Shown here piece by piece: positions 36,752 to 50,200 of a stretch of 64,000 nt of DNA (position 1 is its first letter; each line of letters begins with the position of its first letter). The translations under genes were made by a program, and so were the position numbers. The stretch is from NCBI GenBank assembly GCA_031216915.1, contig CM062290.1, positions 379,608,718-379,672,717 of the forward strand. Reading direction: 5' to 3'. Origin of the DNA: Pictodentalium vernedei. Its lineage: Eukaryota; Mollusca; Scaphopoda; Dentaliida; Dentaliidae. A model generated the notes under the pieces. That model was not told where the DNA came from and made no database searches. It saw only the letters and a list, made by a program, of their open reading frames with translations.

Positions 36752-36978
36752 TTAACCCATTACCTAACATTAAAAGCAGACGACACTAGCAAAAATATTA
36801 TTGAATAACTAATTTTTTTCATTTTTTGTCTCACAAACATAGGTTATGACACCTCATTGGAACGAGCTGAACGAGTTCGTTCCAACTAGGGGTCATAACC
36901 CATGATTTTGAGACAAAAATGAAAAAAATAATGAAAATTAATTGGCAATTTTTAGAATAGCACTGGTTGGTTTTAGAG
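36752..36978 (+). mobile_element. MITE-1, right end truncated
   Basis: TTAACCCATTACCTAACAT to AGAATAGCACTGG; the terminal GGGTAAAGGGTTAA is missing. Confidence 0.8.
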
Positions 36979-37195
36979 GTCTATTGATATTTTCAAGAGT
37001 ATTCATTGCTTGCCAAATAAACTAGTAGTAAATAATGTATGATATTCCAGAAAAAGATTAAGCAAGATGAAATGTTCTGATGATAATCAGGTTAACTGGA
37101 TAAACCGTTAATTCGGTAGACCCAAAACAAACAGCCGTCGACATGCCTGTTACCTACATAATTTTGTCTCGCCTGTGTTGCCAGATGACCATTTT

Positions 37196-37788
37196 ACCGA
37201 AAACAACGTAACTATATAATTAAGTACAAAACCCATAGGACCCATCATAAGTATAGTTTTGAACTCAACTGGCATTTTGTGCCAAATGGTATGCACTATT
37301 GGCTCCCGATAGCGTGAACGCATCCATCTATCCAGTTATTCGAATACTCTGCATCTGTGAACTCCAATTCGCAAACTTACTACCAAATATCTTACCGAAA
37401 ACAAAGTAACTATATTATAAAGTACAAAACCTGTTAGATCCATCATAAGTATAGTTTTGATGTCAACTGGCATTTTGTGCCAAATGGTATGCACTATTGG
37501 CTCCAGACAGCGTGAACGCATCCATCTATCTTGTTATTCGAATACTCTGCATCTCTGAACTCCAATTTGCAAACTTACTACCAAATATCTTACCGAAAAC
37601 AAAGTAACTATATAATAAAGTACAAAACCTGTTAGATCCATCATAAGTATAGTTTTGATGTCAACTGGCATTTTGTGCCAAACGGTATGCACTATTGGCT
37701 CCCGACAGCGTGAACGCATCCATCTACTCAGTTATTCGAATAATCGGCATCTGTGAACTCCAATTTGCAAACTTACTATCAAATATCT
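37196..37788. repeat. Tandem repeat, 198-bp unit, 3 copies
   Basis: Units begin ACCGAAAACAA at 37196, 37394 and 37592 and share GGTATGCACTATTGGCTCC. They are highly similar. The array ends 125 bp beyond the receptor stop codon, so it may lie in the 3' untranslated region. Confidence 0.92.
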
Positions 37789-37912
37789 AAATATATTTTG
37801 ATTGTTAGATAAAAAAAAACAATATGCAAATTATCGGAACAGCTTGTAATTACTGGCAACCTCTCATGTATTGATTGATTATAGTTTGCAAGTTCATTGG
37901 AATCCTCTAAGA

Positions 37913-38272
37913 TTACTCAAGGGTTTCCACAACTTCGATTGACATTTTGGCAGCAGGGTTGACTTTCTTTAGGGAATCTGTGTGTAGTTTGATATATCCG
38001 ATGTCCTTACTTGTGATTTGAACGGAGTTACAATTAGTGTACCTCCCCAAAGGTAAAACTTTAACATCACTTACAACAGACGATAATGACCTTAAAGAAA
38101 GGCGATCATCTTCATCTTCATCATCATTATCATTATCATTTTGTTCTTTGTGTTTTTTATATTGTTTTCTTGATTTCTTCAATTCCTCCATCTGTATGGG
38201 TTCTACATTTGAAGAGCGCTTGGTATATCTTGCTTTTAGCGCTTGAAGACTTCTGCCAATTGCAAAAACAAC
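37913..38272 (-). CDS. SRCR receptor terminal exon: cytoplasmic tail with ITIM-like motif
   Basis: The open terminal exon has 119 codons and a TAA stop, with a pyrimidine-rich acceptor ending in TTTTGCAG. Residues 1-9 finish the membrane helix. Residues 13-19 are basic. Residues 30-43 are lysine-rich (EELKKSRKQYKKHKEQ). Residues 45-56 are an acidic run of N, D and E. Residues 58-66 are serine/leucine-rich. Residues 91-96 read IGYIKL, which fits the ITIM consensus (I/V/L/S)-x-Y-x-x-(L/V). Only one such tyrosine motif is present, so it is not an ITAM. If phosphorylated it could recruit SH2-domain phosphatases; this is inferred from the motif alone. The lysine-rich and acidic tracts are not a known domain. 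Confidence 0.8.
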   Translation of the reverse strand, partial: VVFAIGRSLQALKARYTKRSSNVEPIQMEELKKSRKQYKKHKEQNDNDNDDEDEDDRLSLRSLSSVVSDVKVLPLGRYTNCNSVQITSKDIGYIKLHTDSLKKVNPAAKMSIEVVETLE

Positions 38273-41200
38273 CTGCAAAATGGTGATGGTACAAGATATA
38301 AAAAGTAAAAAATAACCCGATCTACATGTAACTATTGTTCATCGCAAATAGACAAAACTATCACATTAAAACCCGTATATATTTATTGCACACCTTATAA
38401 CTGCAAGCTCAAGATAAGACGCACATTTACTGACAATCGGCGCCCACTATCAAACTCTCAAGCCAACAATCAACTGTTGTACGGAAATTGACGCTGTTAT
38501 GGCTCGGAATCCGTCCAATCTTTAAATAGTCCATCGCCTGTGTTTAGAATCACTCACTGGGAACATTTGAGTTCGTCGGAAAAGCGAACTGACAAGTACC
38601 AGATGGTAGAGTCTAAGAACAACCACAGACGTTCATGCATTGAATCCAACCAAGAAATGTTTCTCAATCGACACTTGATTTGACAAAGTGTTTAATTACT
38701 TTAACAAAACCAGCAGAGATGTTTGCTTATTGAGCAATAATGAGTGGAGACCCGCCATAGCGGTACATGCATGATTACACAGCGTAGTTCCACTATTTAT
38801 GTTAATATATTGAGAACATCGGTACATCTGTGTGTGTAAAGGTACACCACTTTACATCAACAGTAGTCCATGCGCAAACTCCACGAAAAGTGGGAAACAA
38901 ATAGTTCCCAAGACTGTCGGATTCTCAACATAATTACACTGGTTGTCAGGGAGCTTGATCTTCAATATGGCCTAATTTTGTAAAAATAAATGATACTCAG
39001 TGAGCTTGGATGAGATGCGTGAGGCTGCAGTTTACAGTAAAAACTAGAAGTCCCGCCATTGGCTGCAAATAGCACGTCACTCTGTGCATTGATATGCGGG
39101 CTATGACGACTTTAAGGCCATCCAATATACATGCCTTATGCACAATAAATGTTTTTGCCAATGGACCTCTGAGTTTAATTCGGTGGTACATTGGCTGAAA
39201 CATTGTTTGCGTTTTCTATTGATAACCTGCAGAACCTATGACGCTGTGAATGCCATTCGATAGGGACATTTCGCGCGGTTCCTACACGAAATTGAGTCAA
39301 AATAAGCGCATAGTTCGTGACATCTAGTTTTAACGCTAAACCATCAGTTGGTCTCTCTCGCAAATTATATATGGATTCTTCCTGCAAAAGCTACGAAATG
39401 GGTAAAATGAAAGAATATAGCGCATGAGTGCTTTTACGCAACTAAGAGCAAAGCGGTTCCATGCTTTTTATTGCCTTCTGGTTTCGTATGTAGAGCCTCA
39501 GTTTTCGGTTGGATTAATCACCTCTCACCATAGAGTACTAATAAAGTCCTGGATGACTTTCTGCCAACGAAATATTTATGTCCACACACGAGGAGGGATG
39601 AGAAAATATAACATTTAACTTTTGTGAAATGGGTGACATGCAGTTTTCTTTAGCATTTCCCATAAAACAAATCACTGAACAGAAGGTATTAGTGCGAAAC
39701 ACAAACTACTTTACTTATTCAAAACCTGACATGATTTAGAAAACACAGTTTTATGATTTGCATTTGCTTGAAGTATTTTAGTAGTGGGATATACGTCGAA
39801 TAATAATCCGAGCAATCGGTTTCTTGTATTGGTCCTTTTCAGTACTTCATTCCATAACAAAATACTGCCGGTGTGACAGGAATGATAGTCCATAGGAACG
39901 TTAGTCCCTCTGGACTATTATTCCGCGAAATTATAGTCCTAGGTCTAACATTTCTAGGAATAGTAGTCCGGTGAAATGTTAGACCTAGGACTATAATTCC
40001 GCGGAATAATAGTCCAGAGGGACTAATTTTCCTACGGACTATCATTCCTGTCACACCGGCAACCTACCATACCTAGATAACACATACGTACAGTTACTTC
40101 AATGCAACCACATACTCCTTGATAAACAACATTATCTTACAATAAATCGATTTTACTCTGATACAACTAACACATCTAGACTGATACTAATATTATCAGC
40201 CACAGTACCTTCTGTGAGCCCATGTGGTCATCCGATTCAGAAAGAGAACGCTTTTACCTGCAACCATCGAAAACTGATTACACATGCGGAGGTCGCCGTT
40301 TTGATAACAGTTATTACATGATAAATATATCACCAACTGGCGGCGCTGTGGGTCAGTAGGTAGAGGTGCAGGCTGCAAACCGAGAGGTCCTCAGTTCGAA
40401 TCCTACCTTCGGCAACCGCGTTCTGTCCTTAGGCAAGACAATTCATCCCCATTGTCCACGCGGGGGCACGCTGATACTGTGTGCTAAGGCGTACTGCACG
40501 TCGATGGTGCACCTGTCTTCAACCAATGCTAACCTTGCTTGTGTGGAGTTAGTATGTTGAGGAGCTGACAGCTGCTCGTCGTTGCCCGGTTGTTCTCCCT
40601 GTGTAATCATGCAACATCCACCTGTAAAACTGTCGTGGTGATGATTAGACATTGTGCAGAAATATGTGACCTTAAACACCAATAAATAAATAAATAATCA
40701 ACAATTCAGCGAAATAAAGTAGACTAGATCAAGTTTGCAATGACGACAGTTTTACGCGGGCCAGGCGTTAAAACAGAAAAAAAAAACAATTCAACACAAA
40801 GCTGAAACACCAGTATCAACGTCGACGGTTATAATGCAAGTAGAACAATGAATGCGGATTGCTTCATGCACAGCTGAGGAACGTAATACCATGACATCAT
40901 CGTAGTCTTTATTGAAGAAACAATTCACAGCCCCTGGCTGTAAAAATATATGTCAACAAGTCACGAAAGGGAAGAATATTGTAGGACAAATTGGGTATAT
41001 AGCACCAAGCGGGTTCCGAGATGGTAAGATAAGTTTGTCATCACCACAATATGCTGACCGAGAAACGTGTATCAAGCATCGATGGTGTTCCTATTACGTA
41101 TTGCCCCAAAGGGCTCGCTGCGATACCTAACATGAACACGTTGTCGGCTTGATACAAGTTTCTCGATTAACACATAGTGTTGATAGACTGTATTAATATT

Positions 41201-44200
41201 TTCTGTAGATGCCCGGGTATCCTCAGTCAGAAGGTCTATAATATTCAACTGCGGAAAATATTATGTTATTCCCTTTTCGAATTGCAGAACATTCCTTTGT
41301 ATGTGTATATCCATTCGACTTGGTAAATGTTCATCAGTTTTGTAAGTGACCATGGATGAACTGCCCCAGAGTTTGGGAGTCAAGAAATATCAACATATGT
41401 TTCATTCAGCAGTTTGATTCGAAACTTGAAAGTGTATATGCACTCACAAGATGAAGACTAAGTTTGGTCTTAATAATTTTGTCTAATCAATTTCATAGTT
41501 ACGACTGGTTAACTATGTTATTTTGGGGATTTTCCTGAAAGGAAAAGACATTTGTTATTCTTCCCGAAAAAAATATTTGTTTTTTTTTCTCTTTTTTCCA
41601 ACTTTGGAGGAGACGATTTCTCGAAGGCTCTCTTACAGAGTTTTTTGAAATTTTGATCAGTCATAGACAGATATAAATTGTACATCTGTTCGCATTTACA
41701 CCTCCGTCTAAGGGCTCCGAGTGCCCCCCCCCCCCCCCAAAAAAAAAACGCTCAAAGTTTCATTGACCAATATTTCGTGGACCGAATGTGTTAATGACCT
41801 GATAGTTTCACTTTTTCGTCACCAACGGGTAACAAAAAATTAGTAAAATTATATTTTCTTCCAAAATTTTTCAAATCATTAAAAAATAGGCCTGCAAATC
41901 GAACATTTTGGCCTACATTCTCGGCACTGTGAATTAGCAGAACACCTGTAATGGACTGAATAGTAAGACTGGTATGTTTCATTATCATAAATGCAAACGA
42001 AAATTCGATTTTATCCACAATGAGTCGAAAATTGCCGCCAAACGTGAAGAAAACGCCCAGATTGTCATCGACCAATATCTCCTGGTCCGAATGGGCTAAT
42101 GACCTGAAATGTTCACAAATTTGTCATAAATATACTTTTCCATAACCAACTGGTAACAGAAGTTTACCAAAATTATTTTGTCTGCCAAAATTTTCCAAAA
42201 CATCAAAAATAGACCTGAAAATTGACAGTTTGGACTGCAATCTCCGCACTGTAAATTAGCAGAACACCAGAAGTGGACTGAATAATAAGAATGTACCATT
42301 ATCAGAAATGCAAAGGAAATTTCGATTTTAACCACAATGTGTCCAAAATGGCCGCCAAACCTGGTCATTTTCTAAATCATAGATCTCATAACTGACAAAT
42401 GAAGGGTTAACATAATTATGTTACGTCAATATACTCCGTGATCATAGTGGAATGACATATATCCAAAGATGCTCAGCTATCTCCTGTATAATTGAGTGAT
42501 TTTATGCATGGGTTGATGGATTTTCATTTAGCGTTTTGTTAACCCTTCAACCAGGACAATATCGATATGCACACCTACATGTTCAGCGATATGGGGCTGA
42601 CAGTTTGTACAATTACTTCAAAAGGCTTAATACTTTTGAATGTCAGGAAAATCCTGTGATTCTACAGAATCTCTCGTCTAGTTTCTATATTTGCACAACA
42701 TTTCTTAGTTTTCTTTTTCAGAATGACTTAAAATTTTACAGCATCAATTTAATTCTTAAATCTGATTTATGTTTGGCCTCGGTTCAATATTTTTAATGTC
42801 TGGTGGAACTATGTTTGGACATTTTAGTTTTTATGAATAATAACAAATGAAATACCATTGATACAGCAATTGCTTCTTGGCAAACGTGTATATTTTCTTA
42901 ATTCTCTCTAATAGCTTTTGTATGAATCAATGGGTAGCTTTTTGTAATTATTTCCGTGTTTTTTCTAAGTTCGAATACATAACTACAAGCAAGATTTTAA
43001 ATAGTGTACACAGAAATCTGGTATTGTTGAAACAAAGAAAATCACCCCAAAACAAAAAAACTTATGAAGATTGTTGATAAAACTGAGTGTATCAATTGTA
43101 ACGATATTTGAATTAACAAACAAAAATATATTACACAATAGACGGCTGATTAGCTACAAACATGTTATTCAAGAAGCCACGCTGTTCTGGAACATGCGTT
43201 TTACAGGTTGGCTTCAACTCTGATTTGTCAGGCAGAGGTTTAGATCATCCCGCTGTTCGTTGTTCAAGCTTTCACATCTACGAAGTGGTTACTAATAAAC
43301 ATGACACCACTTCAAAGCTATGTAAAATTTTAATTCTTCCATGAAGCCTTGCAAATGTCCCTCATTTGGCAGAAATAAATATGTTTTTAGTGACATGTTT
43401 ACAGTTAGCTGTTTCCTTTTGAAACATATTCGTTGGGTTGGTTCATCCATTGAGAATGAATTTTGGGGTGCGTGGAATAAACATGCAGTACCTTTCTCTC
43501 AACTGCATCCGGATTCTTGAGTAACAGTGCCTCCTGCAAATTACCACTGGAAGTGCGTAACTCTTTAGAGCATATAATTAAAAATCATTGAACTCGTAAA
43601 TACAATTTTTGTGTAAAATTATAAACTGTAAGCTTTTAATTTTCGCCACAGGCGACTTGAGGTATTTGAAGGTTGAAAACCTAGCCAGCGATAAGAATGT
43701 TATCCAAGTTTGTCATGCGACATTTTTGCATTTGTGATATATTAACCAGATAAGCAACTGGTGTACATAATGCTGTGTAATTACTGAATGTTTTTGTTAA
43801 CAGTCGCCCAGATTATTATAACTCAATATTTTGGGCTGCACAAGATCCCTTCTTAATAAAATTCAAAATATTAAAATTGTGCACCTCGGACTGTAACCCG
43901 GAACAGAAACTTATGCAGAATAATAACTCCGATTATCGATGACCTTCGCTGGTTTAATATCCAGCAGAGAATACAATACAAAATCGTTCTTTTTTTACTT
44001 TCAAGTGTATTAGCTACAATGCACATTCACATCTGTCAGAACTTATGTCAGCATTTGTACCGAAACCTCCATTTGTCTGGCTCAAACAACGTGGTTCAAC
44101 CGACTTCCAATCTTATCTCAACAGTACTGTGATCACAAAAGCAATATTTCTCTCGCGGTTAGAGTCGCGATCTGACCGTGACACACTTACAGTTAAAAGT

Positions 44201-47200
44201 AGAAGTCCTGTCATGAAATGCGCACAAATAGCACGTCGATCTGCGCATTAATCTACGCGTTATGACCATAGTAAGGCTATCGATTATGTACACATGACCT
44301 GTGCAGAAGCAATGTTTTTGTCAATGGACCTCCGGGCAATCCGGTGGTCCATTATAAGAAACATTGCCTGTGTTTGCTTTGAGTAACCAGGAGAACCTGT
44401 CGTGCTTTGGATGTCATTCGATATAGCAATTGCGCGCAATTCCTACACGCAATTAAGCCTAGATAAGCGCACTGTTCGTGACATGACTTCTAGTTTTAAC
44501 TGTACACAGGTACTAAAAATATCAAGTCCTAATCAGTGAAAAACACGACAATAGCATTTCGGGTTGAATGTTCTAGTATTTATATTTCGACAGGTGTGAT
44601 TCTGCAGTGTTACTGAGAGGAAAGCGAGCAGAACATTTCGACCGTAGCTTGGCCAAGTCTAGTTTCGGTCGAAATGTTCTGGCCGCTTTTGTGATCACAG
44701 TACTGTAACTGGATTGATTCTCTGTCGGGAAAATTCTCTACAACTTTCTTTTGTTTTCAGTCATTGTGTTAACAGCCCAGGAAAAGGTATTTTAAAGGTT
44801 TTTTTCACCAATAAATAGTCCGGTATAACGTTGAACCGAAACGAATTGATGAACTAGCTTCTGGTTTGAGGAAATAAAATATATGGGGCATTAAAATATT
44901 TGTGCAGTTAAAGTAATATGATGGATCTTGATGAAATGCTACATCGACATAAATATTGGGGATATAAGATGACGAATGAACGGTTACAACATATTGTCAA
45001 GCGTCAGTTTTCGAATCTGCATATTACAACTCCATCTTCTAGCAATGCCTAGAAACTAAAAAATCGTCGAATATTCTTTAATACTGCGAAGCATTCTTCA
45101 AATCAACTGTACCCTGTCAGCCTGATTCAGTCTGTTGCTCTCCTCGTGTACCAGTGCACAACAATCTTCAAAATTCTTCTGAGGTCACTGGCGTGTTGCA
45201 TATCCCGCCGATGACACGCGTGTCCTATGGAGAGAACGTTATCATCCCGGAACACAGAATATAGATCAAAACGGCGTGTCCACAAGTGCATGAAATGAAA
45301 CGCTGACATCATTAAAGCGTTCTCTGCTACGTCTCAACTTCCAGGAACCGTGAATCGTTGATGTTAATCGTAGCTGTCTAGTGTGTCAAGCATCTGAGCA
45401 ATCGACTTCGGTTTGTTTGTTGGATTACTCCCATATCGGGTAGTAGTTGTCCCCGAACTGAATGACAGTTTGTCGGCGATTTTCGAGAGTTGTCATTTAG
45501 ATGAAACGATCGAAAATCGTCGTTGTCGATCCATATCGACCAAAATAATTCTATCATCGACTTTCAGAGTTTGTTTGTATCTTGCCCACAACTTATTAGT
45601 GACATTTTAGAAACATTAAGTGATTGCACAATACAAACAAGTGAGAACCAAGTTGTAACAACAACGATATTATGCCACACGCTCTACAAATTGGACGTGG
45701 ACAATTCAGCTACATCGACGCTGCTGCTCCGACAAGATGGGGCTTGGATTTCACTTGACGAAAATAGAACAATTTTTTAAATTCCGTACTTACCAATCAT
45801 CATGCCAGCTATGTTTTCTTTATTCCCTGATGCTCGATGCCACTTTAACAACATGTTTCTATTAAATGAATATATGTTAAAGTGCGGTTTGGGGAATTGC
45901 ATAAAACGTTACTGCCGATAGATGAAAGGACACAATCATGATGCCTGGATAGATAGTGGGAAGATTTAAAGCAACGGGCGCATACGATGATTTAAGAAAA
46001 AAATTTTTGACAAATATTTAACCCTTTAATAACAAATCGACCGCATCTGCCCGCGTAATATGCAAAATATTATTTTAAAAAAATTTAAAAAAAAATCATA
46101 ACATGTGACCATCGTTGGAACGAGCTCATCGAGATCTTTCCAATGAGGGGTCACTTGGTGTGGTTTTAATAAAATGGTTGGAAGAATTTTTAAAAAAAAC
46201 TTATTTAAAACAAGAAATTTTGATATCGTCTGCTGTGGGTAAAGGGTTAAATATGAGATAAGGGGAAAATGTACTCACACCACAACTTGCAACTCCGGAC
46301 GCAGCTCCGATTGCCCATATTGATCCAAAGCTCAGATATTTCTCCTTGGTTTGCTCTTCTGCAATACAATTGAAAATAATGCTAATTCTATTTTTTTATT
46401 CTCCTCCATCGTCAGATAGAAAGAACTTTAGAGTGCGAGTATTTTTAGGTGTATGTGTGGAAACCTTCTATACTGTTTGACCGATTACTCTATAACTTGA
46501 CAGGGGGTTATACCGGTATGATTCGTTATGTTCTTCGTTAAGCCTGACTTTGAACATATTTTATGTTCTTGCAGTTAGGTACTTTTTAGACCTTTATTCG
46601 AGAACGGTTTGTGAGCAGCAAAAACACTTTTTTGGACGGTTTTATACACAACATTGCGATGAAGTTATTTCTTGGTAGTTCGACTTTTTTGTAATTCTCA
46701 ACAGATGAATGATTTACTCAACCCCAAGTTAAAGAACTCCATAATTTTGGAACTTCGTGGGAAGTTGAATACTCTTATATCTGACCAATATGGCATCGTG
46801 TGTTGCTGGTTACCTGGACATGTTAGTATCTCCAGTAACATCAGGCAGACAGTGCAGCAAAACAGGCTTTAAACGAGCCTATCGCTACTTTCAAGATTCC
46901 ATTCAGTGATTACAAACCACACATCAGTAAATAAACAAATCCGTGTTGCAGGCGAATGGGATGGGGCGACTAATAACAGGCTCCATCGCTTCCGACCAAA
47001 CAGTTTTGATAAACTACTCGTCAAGTAACCTTTGTAGAAAAGATCATGTAGTTTTGACACGATGTCATATTGGTCAAACGAGACTAACACATTCCTTTTT
47101 GTTAGGGGTAATAGGCGATCAGTGTATGTTCCTTGCCAGAGGCGCTGGCACTGGAACGCATTCTTTTATATTGCACTGATTGTAGTCAGTTCAGAGGGCA

Positions 47201-50200
47201 GTACTTCAGTGTAGGGTCTTTAAGAGATCTCTTGTTATCATACGAACCCGCACAATTTCATTTCTTAAAGCAGTCAAACCTTTCAGTAAATTTTAAAATT
47301 GTTTTTATTCTTTTAAACTAGACTAGTCAAGTCTCAAATTCAACAGGTTGATTTATAAGGTATTCACATTTCTTGTCCCATCTCTCATTACTGCTACTGT
47401 TCATACCACATTGTCTTTGCCATTTGTATTGTAATTATTTCATGTTTTTATTCAATTTTATTTTATTTACTTCATTTGTGACATGTTTACTTTTTAACTT
47501 TTTGTCGCCACGATATAGTCTTAGCTGCTGATGTGGTGTTAAACACCAATAAATAATAAATAAACAACACATGAATATCGGGGACATGTCTGTTATAAAA
47601 GTACCTCCGCCCATTATGTTTTAACCATCAACCAGTTATTTCGTTATTTCAAAAGTAGCTTGTTAGACAGAATCATTTAGTCACATTGAAGATATTTTGA
47701 TGTTCACAGATAAACACATAACTTTTGCTCCCTCTCCCTATCAGCATAAATCTAGCATGCAATAATACACCGACAACAGCACGTTTCGACAAATACCGTT
47801 TGATCGAGATGAAGACGTTCTACAAGAGAACCCATTTTCCTCATGTTCATTTTTCAAATGTCATTTAGTAGTTTATAGCTTCCTCCTTTCAGTTTTAGTG
47901 AACATGGGTTGTGACCTATTATTGAAAACAGTTTATTGAGCCGAATCCAGTTACATTAGCAGCAGTTAACGAGGACAACATAAAAACAGTTTACTCACAA
48001 ACAATTTGTCTAAATATTCTCATATTTACATATCCGACACCTGTGATAATCATTTACAAATTCGTAAACATTAAGGCATTGCGGCACTTTGAATTGCCCA
48101 AGCCCCCTCCTCCTTCCCACTTCTTCTTATATGGCTGGTAATTGGTGAAACATTAAAACACATCATCTTCCATACTCTAGAGCTGTTTACAACTTATATG
48201 GGGGAAATAATAAGTGGCTGATCATTGATTTTTTTAAATCTCTTCGTGAGGAATCATGGGCTAATTGTTAAGTGAACTGTGCCCAGTAAATAATTACTCT
48301 CTTTACTGAGATTCGCATACCTCTTCACTCCATGAAGTTTACGACTTTAACCCTTTACCTAACATGAAAACCAGACGACACTTGCAAAAAAAATTCTTGA
48401 ATAACTAAATTTTTTCATTTTTTGTCTCAAAAACATAGGTTATGACCCCTCGTTGGAACGAGCTCGACGAGCTCGTTCCAACGAGGGGTCATAACCTATG
48501 TTTTTGAGACAAAAAATGAAAATATTTTGAAAATTAACTGGCGATTTTTGAGAATAGCGCTGGCCGGTTTTGGCCGTTACGATAGGTAAAGGGTTAAAGA
48601 ACATTAGCATACAGCTGCTGTTGCATCCCTCGTATTTCTCCGGCGGGCGGGGGTGGGGGGGGGGGATAACAACAATGTAGGGAAAGGTATTGTATAGTAT
48701 GCATAGAATATGACTGTACATCCGTATTAAAAAAAATGACTCCCGTGTATATTTCGCAGGTAGGCAAGTAAGGGGAGCACCTCATTTCGCAACCCTACTA
48801 TATTTTTCTATTTTCAGCATGACACAAACTTATAATTCCCTCTCCCACCCCACCCCTAAAGAAATCGAAAATGTAACATAATCCACGATTTTGTCCCCCA
48901 TTGTTTTTACTTCCCTACTGTTTGTTCGACTTTGCTTTTTGTACCACCAATACGGCAGACCCGAATCTAAAATGTTAACATTTTCTGACATGGCAGAGCG
49001 AGATTCAAGAATTTCTGACAGTGTTTCTTGACTCTGACTGTCGGTACGAACTTGAAAACTGACTTAATTTTCTTTTTCAAAACACAAATACATGAAACTG
49101 GTCAGAAATGTTCATTTATTATTATTATTTTAAGGGATTACTTTCGTTTAACGAGACTTGCGAGAATTACGAGAGTAATTCTTTAAAATAACAATAATAA
49201 ATAAAATAATGTTCCCTGTACATGACGCACAGTTGTCATATGCGTCTGATGATTGCTCGTACTAAGGGCATTTGAAACGTTGGTATATTTCGCATAACGG
49301 AACTTGTGGTTCCATCAAATGGTCAACTGTATTTTCCGATTAGTGGGATATAGGGACAATGTTGGCGTTAGAGCACCCAACAATTTTTCCATCGGACAAC
49401 AACAAATCCGACAGACCCCCTCCCCATCCCACTAGCTTCGGGTCTGTAATATCATAACCGATTTTAGTCGTTCAGAAAGCGTACCATGAACATCTTCGCA
49501 GGACAAGCCGATCTCTTGAGCGTGAGTACACTTTACTGAAGCATCTGACACATTGCACCCACTAAGTGATACTGCATCCTCGTTACACGTAATTCCTTCT
49601 GCTACAATGTAGCCTTGTCCGTGAGTGAACTCATTTCCATTTAAAACCCTTCTGGGTCTGAAACGAAAAATCAATTACATTAAATGTTTGCTCATATAAT
49701 ATATTATTTTCCGTAACCATCCATTACAACAGGAACGTTTACCCATACTCTGTCCATTAACCCATGCAGTCGGATAAGAAACATCGTCCCTATATTCCGA
49801 TAAATTCTGTCTTTTCATTTGTCAGAATGCCTTGGACAAATAGCCATGGCAAATGATAGATACTTTATTCAGCAGCATGCATGTTTGTTATAATGTAACA
49901 CATTTCAACTTACAAATAGCAATATATAGCACATACTGCTGGGAGATGGGATAGCCAGAATGGCTACCTACCTGCCATCTCCCTTAGGTTGGCAGAATAT
50001 TTCATTGAATTCAGACCAGTATATGCCAAGTGAGGTACATTATCAATGAACTATTCGTAATCTTGCGAATTTAATGAAGTATGCGATCGAGTGAATGTGT
50101 GACTGTGGATGGGGCATTGAAATATTCCAATAACGTTGGCTCCCCCGCCTCCAAACCAATGAAGACCAGAAGCAACGATGCTAATCGAAGTTGGTTTACA

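Noticed and set aside
35170..37788. CRISPR array
   Set aside because: Units of 150 and 198 bp have no short repeat plus unique spacer structure and no cas genes; the genome is eukaryotic.
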